Assembly: GCA_029820915.1 (NCBI GenBank) | Contig: JALGUI010000008.1 | Coordinates: forward strand, 1 to 20,129 | Reading direction: 5' to 3' | Source of the DNA: Candidatus Zipacnadia bacterium | Lineage (GTDB): Bacteria > Armatimonadota > Zipacnadia > Zipacnadales > UBA5352 | DNA: 20,129 nt | Part shown: positions 5,264 to 11,809 of the stretch, in pieces | Numbering within the stretch: position 1 is the stretch's first letter | Layout of the letters: each line of letters starts with the position of its first letter | Translations under genes and position numbers: made by a program | Notes under the pieces: generated by a model | Databases searched by the model: none | What the model was told of the DNA's origin: nothing | What the model saw: the letters and a program-made list of their open reading frames with translations, nothing else

Positions 5264-6547
5264 TTGGCCGACGATGCCCTCAAGCCCGGCGGCACGCGGG
5301 ATCGCGGCGACGACTCCGACGTCTTCGTCGCCTTGGTGCGTAGCGCCATCATCATTGCCCTCGTCCTGCTGCCATCGCTGGGCATGCTGCGTCAGACCCC
5401 GCGCATCGTGCAGTTCGCCGCGGTGGTAGCCGCGGTCTACACCCTCGCGTTGTTCGTGTCACGACTGGCCGGCCGCTGGCTGCCCCTGCAGCGGCCGCTG
5501 GCCACTGGCGTCGATCTCCTCCTGTGCACGGCGGCCATTATCGGGTGGCCCGACCAGACGCAGGTGCTCTTCCAGGTCTACTACATCGTCGTGATCGTCG
5601 CGGCCATGTGGTTCGGCCGGCGAGGAGCGGTGATCACCGCGGCCATGGCGATGGCCAGCTTCGTCGCAGCGGAGCAGTACCTCGCGCGCGCTGAGCTCAG
5701 CTCTCTGGAGGTCCTGAAGCTGCTGCTCTTCTACGGGGCGCCCGTCCTGCTCATCCTCGCCCTGGTGAGTTCCTACGTGCTGCGCGCGCGGGAGCGGGAG
5801 CGGGCCCGTGGCCTGCGGCTCGCCCACGAGCTGCAGCTCGCGCGCACTATGCAGCACGACATGCTGCCCGAGGAGCTCCCCGAGGCCGAGGGCTATGAGT
5901 TGGCGGTTCGGCTGGAGGTGGCCCGCGAGGTCAGCGGCGACCTCTACGGCTTCCTCCCGGTGACCGAGGGCACAATGCTGGTGTGGGTGGCGGACGTGGC
6001 GGGCAAGAGCGTGCACGGGATGATGCACGTGTCGATGCTGTACTCGCACCTGCGCGCCGCGGCCCTGGAGGGCCTGGCGCCCGCGGCGATCGCCGACCGC
6101 GTGAACCGGGGCTGCTACGACGCCCTGCAGCCCTCCAGCTTCGCGTCGGTATTCATCACGCAGTTGCACCTGGTCACCGGCCGGCTGACCTACACCAACT
6201 GCGGGCACCCGCCGCCACTGCTGCTGCGCGGCGGGACGACCGATGACGTGCTGCGCCTGTACACCAACACGCCGCTGGTCGGCGTCACCACGGAGCCGGG
6301 CTACCTGCAGCTTTCCACGCAGATGCGGCCGGGCGACGTCCTGGTGAGTACGACCGACGGGGTCCAGGAGGCTCGGGCGCCGGACGGCCGAATGTTCGAG
6401 GACGAGGGACTGATCGAGGCGCTGTCGCGGATGCCGGGCGCCTCGGCGGCCGAGGTGGCCACCGAGGTGGTACGCACCGTCCGCGAGTTCAGCCGAGGCC
6501 CGCTGCGCGACGACGCGATCGTGGCCGTGGTGCGGCGCGTCGGCTAG
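5264..6547 (+). CDS. Membrane-anchored SpoIIE/PP2C-family protein phosphatase
   Basis: A 427-residue protein starting at TTG, with a strong GGAGGAGGTGA ribosome binding site six bases before it. Residues about 25-172 form five or six hydrophobic segments. A short charged helical linker (about 173-200, ending in LQLARTMQHDMLP, typical of RsbU/SpoIIE-type phosphatases) leads into the catalytic domain. Metal-binding aspartates are seen in SGDLYGF (D226), VADVAGKSVHGMM (D244), STTDGVQEAR (D365) and DDAIV (D417); NCGHPPPLLL is also diagnostic. Such enzymes dephosphorylate anti-anti-sigma (STAS) proteins in partner-switching pathways, in response here to a signal sensed by or through the membrane. 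No STAS or anti-sigma kinase gene is nearby, so the partner is encoded elsewhere. It converges on lexA and shares its stop-codon bases. Confidence 0.9.
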   Translation: MADDALKPGGTRDRGDDSDVFVALVRSAIIIALVLLPSLGMLRQTPRIVQFAAVVAAVYTLALFVSRLAGRWLPLQRPLATGVDLLLCTAAIIGWPDQTQVLFQVYYIVVIVAAMWFGRRGAVITAAMAMASFVAAEQYLARAELSSLEVLKLLLFYGAPVLLILALVSSYVLRARERERARGLRLAHELQLARTMQHDMLPEELPEAEGYELAVRLEVAREVSGDLYGFLPVTEGTMLVWVADVAGKSVHGMMHVSMLYSHLRAAALEGLAPAAIADRVNRGCYDALQPSSFASVFITQLHLVTGRLTYTNCGHPPPLLLRGGTTDDVLRLYTNTPLVGVTTEPGYLQLSTQMRPGDVLVSTTDGVQEARAPDGRMFEDEGLIEALSRMPGASAAEVATEVVRTVREFSRGPLRDDAIVAVVRRVG

Positions 6548-7164
6548 CGCATGGAGCGGATGACGCCGCGAACGCGCCCGATGATCTGGACGTCGGCGGC
6601 GAAGATCGGGTCCATGCTCGAGTTGGCGGGCCGCAGCTCGACGCGGTCGGGGTGGCGGTAGAAGTGCTTCACGGTCGCCTCGTCGCCCAGCAGCGCCACC
6701 ACGATCTCGCCATCCTCGGCCGTGGGCTGCTGGTTGACCACGACGAGGTCGCCGTCGAGGATGCCCGTCTCGATCATGCTGTCGCCGTGGACCTCGAGCA
6801 GGAACAGGTCGCCGGGGCCGAAGAGATCCTCGGCCGTGGGCACGAGCCGCTCGATGTTCTCGGTGGCCAAGATGGGCTGGCCGGCCGCGACGCGCCCGAC
6901 CAGCGGCAGGTAGCGCGTCCGCCCGCGCCGCTCGTCACGGCCGCCATCGGCCACGCGCAGCGCCCGGGTGAGCGAACCGTCGCGCGAGATGAAGCCCTCC
7001 TCCGCGAGGACGCGCAGGTGATAGTGTACGCTTGAGCTTGACTTGAGCCCGATCGCCGCGCCGATCTCGCGCACGGTGGGAGGGTAGCCGTGCTCGTCAA
7101 TGGTGCGGGCGATGAAGTCCACGATCTGCCTGCGTCGCTGCGTCAACTGCTCCGCGGGGCTCAT
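6544..7164 (-). CDS. lexA: LexA repressor (SOS response)
   Basis: A 206-residue repressor-protease. The N-terminal winged helix (about 1-70: RQIVDFIARTIDEHGYPPTVREIGAAIGLKSSSSVHYHLRVLAEEGFI) binds operators. The C-terminal S24-type domain carries the Ala94-Gly95 self-cleavage site (VAAGQPILA), Ser129 (HGDSM) and Lys166 (EATVKHF). RecA filaments on damaged DNA trigger cleavage. Length and motifs are canonical and the protein looks fully functional. AGGAGG lies ten bases before the ATG. A Gram-positive-type SOS box overlapping the -35 (7271-7284) indicates self-repression. The stop codon TAG uses 6546-6544 and shares CTAG with the convergent phosphatase gene. Confidence 0.97.
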   Translation of the reverse strand: MSPAEQLTQRRRQIVDFIARTIDEHGYPPTVREIGAAIGLKSSSSVHYHLRVLAEEGFISRDGSLTRALRVADGGRDERRGRTRYLPLVGRVAAGQPILATENIERLVPTAEDLFGPGDLFLLEVHGDSMIETGILDGDLVVVNQQPTAEDGEIVVALLGDEATVKHFYRHPDRVELRPANSSMDPIFAADVQIIGRVRGVIRSMR

Positions 7165-7244
7165 GGGCGCGATGCCTCCTGCGTCGTTGTGTTGCGACCG
7201 GGGGCAGGCGGACCGATGGTCTGCTCCTCGCCGCTGCCGTGCGC

Positions 7245-7273
7245 ATCATAGCACAATCGCCGGACGAAGGCAA
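7245..7273 (-). promoter_or_regulatory. lexA promoter (extended -10)
   Basis: On the minus strand TTGCCT (7273-7268) is followed after exactly 17 bases by TATGAT (7250-7245), preceded by TGC, an extended -10. Predicted transcription start is near 7238, giving a leader of about 74 nt before the lexA ATG. The SOS box overlaps the first three bases of the -35. Confidence 0.7.
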
Positions 7274-7284
7274 ACGCCCGTTCG
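7271..7284 (-). promoter_or_regulatory. LexA operator (SOS box), Gram-positive type
   Basis: Read on the minus strand the site is CGAACGGGCGTTTG. It matches the Bacillus-type consensus core CGAACRNRYGTTY at every position; the last base is G, giving near-symmetric CGAAC/GTTTG half-sites around GGGC. It overlaps the -35 hexamer of the lexA promoter, the expected place for an autorepressing operator. The divergent methyltransferase gene begins 60 bp away and could also be affected. Confidence 0.78.
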
Positions 7285-7343
7285 ATATCTCGCGGCGGCC
7301 GCGCGCTGCCGCGGCTGCAATGACGGACGAGGAGCGCTGTCAC

Positions 7344-8090
7344 ATGCAGGTCGCCGAACTGGAGGAGATGTACCGGCTCGAGGACACCTACTGGTGGTTC
7401 GTCGGCCGCCGGCGCATGGTGCGCAGGCTCATCCGGAAGTACGCCGCCCGCCCGTGGCCGCTCAAGATACTAGACGCGGGCTGCGGCACCGGAGGTACCC
7501 TGGGGGCCCTCGAGGGCCTGGGCGACCTGTGGGGCTGCGATGTGTCGGAGGAAGCACTGGACATGTGCCGATTGCGCGGTGAATGGAGCCTGTGCTGCTG
7601 CAGCGTCGAGGACATGCAGTTCGACGATGAGAGCTTCGATGTCGTGGTCACCGCCGACGTGCTCGAGCACGTCGAGGACGACGTGAGGGCGGTGGGCGAG
7701 ATGGCGCGAGTGCTCAGACCCGGCGGGCTGCTGGTTGCGGCCGTGCCCGCGCACATGTATCTGTGGAGCGAGCATGACGAGGCGCTCGAGCATCTGCGCC
7801 GCTACGAGCGACGCGGTTTCCGGGAACTGGTGAAGGGCGCGGGGCTTGAGATGACGAAACTCACCGAGGCGGTGATGCTGGCGCTGCCCGCGGTGCTGCT
7901 GTACCGCGGCTTCCGCCGAATCACGGGGCGCCAGGGGCGGCGGCGCACCTCGCTCGTTTGCCTGCCCGGTCCGCTGAACCGCCTGCTGATCTGGCTGCTG
8001 GACATCGAGAACGCGCTGATCCCCTACGTCTCGCTGCCCCTGGGGACGTCGCTGGTGGCGGCGGCGGTCAAGCCCGTCGGTGACGAGTAG
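7344..8090 (+). CDS. Class I SAM-dependent methyltransferase
   Basis: From ATG 7344 the product is 248 residues. It starts with an EDTYWWFVGRRR-type N-terminus, followed by SAM-binding motif I ILDAGCGTGGTL (42-53), an acidic CDVS loop, FDVVVTADVLEHVEDDVRAVGEMARVLRPGGLLVAAVP (motifs II-III), and a C-terminal stretch with hydrophobic segments that may lie on the membrane. YWWF...R proteins of this kind are often found with glycan or lipid-carrier biosynthesis genes; the acceptor is unknown. The frame is open back to GTG 7239 and includes ATG 7320, but those starts would place coding sequence over the lexA promoter and operator and lack ribosome binding sites, whereas GAGGAG precedes 7344 by nine bases. 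It is divergent from lexA. I found no convincing promoter of its own. Confidence 0.82.
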   Translation: MQVAELEEMYRLEDTYWWFVGRRRMVRRLIRKYAARPWPLKILDAGCGTGGTLGALEGLGDLWGCDVSEEALDMCRLRGEWSLCCCSVEDMQFDDESFDVVVTADVLEHVEDDVRAVGEMARVLRPGGLLVAAVPAHMYLWSEHDEALEHLRRYERRGFRELVKGAGLEMTKLTEAVMLALPAVLLYRGFRRITGRQGRRRTSLVCLPGPLNRLLIWLLDIENALIPYVSLPLGTSLVAAAVKPVGDE

Positions 8091-8106
8091 CCCGGCCGAG
8101 GCCGGG
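8091..8106. terminator. Palindrome directly after the methyltransferase stop
   Basis: CCCGGCCGAGGCCGGG begins at the base after the stop codon and can form a 6-bp stem with a CGAG loop. Preceded by GTAG, it resembles the REP-like palindrome at 1126-1144. It could be a weak terminator or mRNA-stabilising element; there is no T-run. Confidence 0.4.
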
Positions 8107-8165
8107 CGGGGGCGACGCGACACCGTCGGCGTTGTGCTCGGCTGTGCGGAAGGAGCGCCTCGGAC

Positions 8166-9134
8166 GTGAAGGTCGGGCTCTCGATCGGCGGCGGGGTGTC
8201 CGCAATGGAGCACCTGGAGCCGAGGGAGTTGGCCGCCGACGGCTTCGCATCGGTCTTCCTGGCGTGCTACGAAGACGAGATGCGGTGGCACGCGGAGGCG
8301 GCCGCCGACTTCTCGCGAGCCTGTCAGGCCGCCGGCATGGAGGTCTACGCCGTCCCGCTCGGCTACGGTCTGATCAACGACCCCGATCCCTCGACCGAGA
8401 GCCTGTACGTGCGCGAGCACCCGCAGAACTGCCAGATCGACAGCCGCGGCCGTCGCACGCGGAAGGCCTGCCCCAACAGCCCCGCCTTCCTCGAGTGGTT
8501 CTCATCGAACATGCGCACGTTGGCCTGGCTGCTCGAGTGCCGGGGCTTCCTGTGGGACGAGCCATCGTTCTACCACGCGCGCGGGGCGTGGGCGTGCCGC
8601 TGCACGTGGTGCCGGCGCCTGTTCTTCGCCGAACATCAGCGCGAGATGCCGCTGGAGATCAGCGACGAGGTCGCGCGCTTCCGACGCGACAGCCTGCTGA
8701 TGTTCCTCCTGGCCGCGGCCGCCGCGATCCAGGCCGTGGACCGCAGGCTGCTGTCGGTGGTGATGCCGACGGCGTCGGCCGGCAGCCACGAGGCCGGGAT
8801 CGCGGCCGACGCCCTCGGGCCGGTCGCGGACAGCAGCGCCGTCGGGGCGCTGTCGGTGTACGTCCCCTGGCAGAGCGCGGGGCGCGACATGGAGACCGCC
8901 GTGCGGTCCACGTACGAGGAGGCCGCCGCGGCGACGAGGAAGCATCGCAAGGAGACGATCATCTGGGTCGGCGGCTCGCCCCATCCACGCGACCGACTGC
9001 TGGACGCGCTGCAGGTCGCGTCGAATGCGGGCGTCGAGCACCTGGCTATTGCCGGCCATCAGACCCTGACGGCGTCGGTGGCCTACGACAGGTTCCGGCC
9101 GTCGCTCTCACGCATGATCGAGCGCGTGCGCTGA
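8166..9134 (+). CDS. Uncharacterised protein, probable TIM-barrel (glycoside-hydrolase-like) fold
   Basis: A 322-residue protein starting at GTG with AAGGAG ten bases upstream. I cannot assign a function. Alternating short strands and helices (KVGLSIGGG; FASVFLACYEDE; MEVYAVPLGYG; GFLWDEPSFYH; LLSVVMPTA; VGALSVYVPW; TIIWVGGSP; VEHLAIAGHQT) suggest a (beta/alpha)8 barrel. After the strand ending LWDEP (D131, E132) comes ACRCTWCRRLFF with C144, C146 and C149, a CxCxxC motif. A DE(P) at a strand end followed by a Cys cluster and an aromatic recalls putative glycoside-hydrolase-like barrels in environmental bacteria. The second catalytic carboxylate is not obvious. No signal peptide is visible. 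It follows the methyltransferase by 75 bp. Confidence 0.6.
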   Translation: MKVGLSIGGGVSAMEHLEPRELAADGFASVFLACYEDEMRWHAEAAADFSRACQAAGMEVYAVPLGYGLINDPDPSTESLYVREHPQNCQIDSRGRRTRKACPNSPAFLEWFSSNMRTLAWLLECRGFLWDEPSFYHARGAWACRCTWCRRLFFAEHQREMPLEISDEVARFRRDSLLMFLLAAAAAIQAVDRRLLSVVMPTASAGSHEAGIAADALGPVADSSAVGALSVYVPWQSAGRDMETAVRSTYEEAAAATRKHRKETIIWVGGSPHPRDRLLDALQVASNAGVEHLAIAGHQTLTASVAYDRFRPSLSRMIERVR

Positions 9135-9209
9135 GGGTAGGGACGCCGCGACGCTCGACCGACGGTGGATGGCACACGTCGAGTCCGGCCTGGAGAGGAT
9201 ACCGCCGGA

Positions 9210-10013
9210 ATGGCAACACAGCTACCGGAGCGGAGCAGTGGCGCCGTGTTCGTCATCGTGATTTCCGTCACGCTCGGCATGGTGGGTGTCCTGGCGTCGA
9301 TCGCCGCCTTCAAGGCGCTGGTCGGCGGCCAGGCGACAGAGGCCGCGACGCTCTCGCGTGTCGCCTCCTACATCCTGTGGACCCAGCCGTTCGTCTACGT
9401 GGCGGCCGGTCTGCTCGCCGGGGCGGGCGACACGCGGTGGGGGCCGGTGCGCGCGCCGATCATCGGGCTCTTCCTCGCCAGCCTGTGCTGGTCGCTGCTG
9501 CGCCGACAGGAGCTGCTGGCCTCGGACTCGGGCATCGTCGGCTACCTGTTCACGGCCGGCGCCCTGTTCGCGCTCTTCGGCGCTCTGGTCGCGCCCCTCA
9601 TCAGGGAGCATGTCGGCAGCGTCGTCACGGGCATCGTCGTGCTCGGCGTCGTGGCCCTGGTCTGCGCATATCTCAACCTGGGGGCGATCTCAGGGCCGGT
9701 CACGCGCGAGGTGATCGAGCGCGCGCAGGGAATGACCATGTCGATGCGCACCACCCCCGTGGCCAACGCGCAGGTTGCGCTAATCGATGTGCAAGGGGCG
9801 CGGACCCTCTACACGACGGTGACGAACCACTCAGGGCGCTATCACATCACTCACCTGCCCTTGGGCGAGTACACGCTGCGCGTGTGGGACCCCGCCGGGC
9901 CGGCGGTGATGTCGCAGCAGGTCACGGTCGAGAGGGCGATCACAGGGGGCACTTGCTGGGAGGCGGTGGCGTTACCCACGATGACCCGGGAGTCGGGCAG
10001 GCTCTTCGAGTAG
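9210..10013 (+). CDS. Membrane protein with C-terminal carboxypeptidase-regulatory-like domain
   Basis: From ATG 9210 (GGAGAGGAT about nine bases upstream; the frame is open to GTG 9165) the product is 267 residues. Hydrophobic segments lie at about 12-36, 54-72, 81-98, 109-130 and 137-155. A soluble domain follows (about 180-242): VANAQVALIDVQG...YTTVTNHSGRYHITHLPLGEYTLRVWDPAG, the signature of a carboxypeptidase-regulatory or SdrD-B-like beta-sandwich (xxxAxVxLxD...TxxxGxYxxxxLPxGxYxLxV). Such domains usually sit outside the membrane and often bind other proteins or glycans. The combination of a polytopic N-terminus and this sandwich is not one I can name. GDTRWGPVRAPIIGL between segments 2 and 3 resembles small multi-pass proteins of unknown function. 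It is followed by a hairpin and then the efflux-operon promoter. Confidence 0.65.
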   Translation: MATQLPERSSGAVFVIVISVTLGMVGVLASIAAFKALVGGQATEAATLSRVASYILWTQPFVYVAAGLLAGAGDTRWGPVRAPIIGLFLASLCWSLLRRQELLASDSGIVGYLFTAGALFALFGALVAPLIREHVGSVVTGIVVLGVVALVCAYLNLGAISGPVTREVIERAQGMTMSMRTTPVANAQVALIDVQGARTLYTTVTNHSGRYHITHLPLGEYTLRVWDPAGPAVMSQQVTVERAITGGTCWEAVALPTMTRESGRLFE

Positions 10014-10044
10014 CTGCGGCCGGGCGACACGCCCCGGCGGCAGC
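10013..10044 (+). terminator. Imperfect GC-rich hairpin after the membrane-protein gene
   Basis: GCTGC (10013-10017) pairs with GCAGC (10040-10044), and GGGC (10022-10025) with GCCC (10031-10034), around GACAC, with internal mismatches. It separates the upstream gene from the efflux-operon promoter starting at 10062. There is no T-run, so it is a probable rather than certain terminator. Confidence 0.45.
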
Positions 10045-10061
10045 GGCGACTTAAGCCGGTG

Positions 10062-10090
10062 TTGACTTCGGGAATTCATGCATATATAAT
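10062..10090 (+). promoter_or_regulatory. Strong sigma-70-type promoter of the efflux operon
   Basis: TTGACT (10062-10067) and a perfect TATAAT (10085-10090) are separated by exactly 17 bases, inside the only clearly AT-rich patch of the window. Predicted start is near 10097, about 62 nt before the AbrB-type gene. TTCATGC occurs twice, at 10075-10081 in the spacer and 10102-10108 just downstream of the start, and GCATAATGC (10132-10140) is a palindrome. Either could be an operator, possibly for the AbrB-type protein itself. Confidence 0.85.
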
Positions 10091-10158
10091 CCTTCAGCCT
10101 CTTCATGCCATTCACGAACCCCTGATTCGCAGCATAATGCCCCACTGGAGGCTTCACC

Positions 10159-10419
10159 ATGGATCAGCCCGAGGGGCTGGACGAACTGTTCGTGGGTTCT
10201 GTCACTGTGGGGGAGCGTGGACAGGTCGTGATCCCGGCGCACGCGCGCGAGAACATGTCTCTGCAGCCGGGCGACAAGCTGCTTGCGTTCATACACCCCC
10301 AAGGGCAGATGATATGCCTGTGCAAGCTAACGGTGCTCGAGAAGGTGGCGGCGTCGCTGAGCCGCCTCCAGTCCCTCGAGAGGACGGAGGCGGACGATGA
10401 TGAGGCGGAGCAGGAGTGA
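10159..10419 (+). CDS. AbrB/SpoVT-type transcriptional regulator
   Basis: An 86-residue protein with one SpoVT/AbrB swapped-hairpin DNA-binding domain at about 11-57: FVGSVTVGERGQVVIPAHAREN...LQPGDKLLAFIHPQG matches the family pattern (GxxTVxxxGxIxIPxxxRxxLxxxxGDxL). The C-terminal tail (about 58-86) is a short helix followed by an acidic stretch. These proteins bind AT-rich or bent promoter DNA as dimers. TGGAGG lies six to seven bases before the ATG. It is the first gene behind the AT-rich promoter, and its 3' end overlaps the TolC-like gene by 23 bp. The expected role is local control of the efflux operon, including its own promoter. A role as a toxin-antitoxin antidote (MazE-like) is unlikely, since no toxin gene follows. 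Confidence 0.87.
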   Translation: MDQPEGLDELFVGSVTVGERGQVVIPAHARENMSLQPGDKLLAFIHPQGQMICLCKLTVLEKVAASLSRLQSLERTEADDDEAEQE

Positions 10420-11809
10420 CCGGGCCGGGCCGGCCCTGCCGGCTCTCGCGATGCTGACCATCGCCCTGGCCCTGACTCCCGCGGCCGCGCAGCCCCCGGA
10501 GTCGCCGGTGGTCCCCGACTATCTGACCGTTGACGATGACGGTCGGATTGTCATGAGCCCCGCCGATGCGGCTCGGTGGGCGCTGGAGCGCAACACCGAC
10601 CTGCGCATCCAGGCGGCGAGCGTGGCGGAGGCCATGGGGCAGTTGCGCCAGGCCTGGGCCATCGACGCCCTGACCGTCAGGGCCGAGGGCGCGGCAATGC
10701 TCATGGGCCCCGTGTCGAGCTTCGAGCTGCCCGGCCCCGAGGACGAGGAGCCGATGACCGTCGAGCTGGGCCAGGATTACGCGCTGCGGGCGACCGTCTC
10801 GGCGACCAAGCCCATCTACACGGGCGGCCGTGCGGGCCTTGCGGCGGACGTGGCCGAGGAGGGTGTCGAGGCCGCCAGGCTCGGCACCGAGATCGCACGC
10901 CTGTCGGTGTCGCTGGGGGCGCGCGAGGTCGGCTACGGGATGCTGCGGGGCATGCAGCTCGCGGGGATCGCGGCCGCGCAGGTGACGGCGATCGCCGAGC
11001 ATGTGCGGCAGGCCCAGGCCCTGGAGGACGCCGGAATCGTCCCGCACTTCGACGTCGTGCAGGCCAACACCGAGCTGGCGAGGGCGCGGGAGGGTCTCAT
11101 CACCGCCCAGACTGCCGTCGCGCAGCTCCAGGCGCAGCTCAGGCGAGTGCTGGCGCTTCCCCAGGACGTGGAGCTGGCCCTCGTGGACCCGCCCCCGCCC
11201 GACATGCCGGAGGGCGAGCTCCGCGACCTCATCGAGCAGGCCTGGGCGAATCGGCCCGAGGTGAGCGTGGGCGAGACCGCGGCGCGCATGGCGCGGCTCA
11301 ACCTGAGGCTCGCGGAGCGGGACCTGAGCCCAAGCGTCGCGCTCACCGGCTCCCTGTCCGGGCAGAACGCGGCCGGCCTGGGCGGCGCCAACTACAGTTG
11401 GCAGGTCGGCGTGGTGGTCGAGAAGCCGATCTTCGACGGTGGCGCGAGGCGCGGGAAGGTCGAGGCGGCGCGCGCGAAGCTGCGGGCCGCCGAGCTGGAG
11501 TTGCAGCGCGCGCAGGAGGAGATCGCGCTCGAGGTGGTCCGGCACTTCCTCTCCATCGATGAAGCGCGGGAGAAGATCGCGACCGCCGGACAGGGCGTCG
11601 CCGAGGCGCGCGAGCGGCGACGGATGGCCCAGCTTCGGTATCGCGAAGGCCTGGCGGCGGGCACCGAGGTCATCGACGCCGACACCGGCCTCGCCGCCGC
11701 CGAGGCCGGCTTCGTCAATGCCGAGTACGATCTGCAGCTCGCCGTGACACGGCTGCGGACGGCCATGGGCATCATGGATGTGCCGCGGCAGGAGGTCGAG
11801 ACACAATGA
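10397..11809 (+). CDS. TolC-family outer-membrane efflux channel
   Basis: The 470-residue product begins with a Sec signal peptide (MMRRSRSDRAGPA... hydrophobic core to about residue 31, cleavage after AAA in TPAAAQ) and carries the two OEP repeats of TolC proteins. Repeat 1 includes TKPIYTGGR (about 137) and AGIVPHFDVVQANTELA (about 213-229). Repeat 2 includes EKPIFDGGARRG (about 342) and the long Ala/Arg/Glu-rich helix to EGLAAGTEVIDADTGLAAAEA near the C-terminus. It should form a trimeric beta-barrel and periplasmic alpha-tunnel, the exit duct for the adaptor/RND pump encoded next. GGAGG stands just before the ATG, inside the end of the AbrB-type gene (23-bp overlap), and the adaptor gene overlaps its end by ATGA, so translation is coupled. 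Its presence implies an outer membrane. Confidence 0.92.
   Translation: MMRRSRSDRAGPALPALAMLTIALALTPAAAQPPESPVVPDYLTVDDDGRIVMSPADAARWALERNTDLRIQAASVAEAMGQLRQAWAIDALTVRAEGAAMLMGPVSSFELPGPEDEEPMTVELGQDYALRATVSATKPIYTGGRAGLAADVAEEGVEAARLGTEIARLSVSLGAREVGYGMLRGMQLAGIAAAQVTAIAEHVRQAQALEDAGIVPHFDVVQANTELARAREGLITAQTAVAQLQAQLRRVLALPQDVELALVDPPPPDMPEGELRDLIEQAWANRPEVSVGETAARMARLNLRLAERDLSPSVALTGSLSGQNAAGLGGANYSWQVGVVVEKPIFDGGARRGKVEAARAKLRAAELELQRAQEEIALEVVRHFLSIDEAREKIATAGQGVAEARERRRMAQLRYREGLAAGTEVIDADTGLAAAEAGFVNAEYDLQLAVTRLRTAMGIMDVPRQEVETQ

Noticed and set aside
7239..7343. Upstream starts (GTG 7239, ATG 7320) for the methyltransferase
   Set aside because: They would overlay coding sequence on the lexA promoter and SOS box and lack ribosome binding sites; ATG 7344 has GAGGAG nine bases upstream.
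8132..10054. 640-codon plus-strand open frame
   Set aside because: Low-complexity shadow of the barrel-like and membrane-protein genes in another frame; no start signal and no domain pattern.
10159..10419. AbrB-type gene as antitoxin of a toxin-antitoxin pair
   Set aside because: The adjoining gene is a TolC-like channel, not a MazF/PIN-type toxin, and the layout fits an operon regulator.
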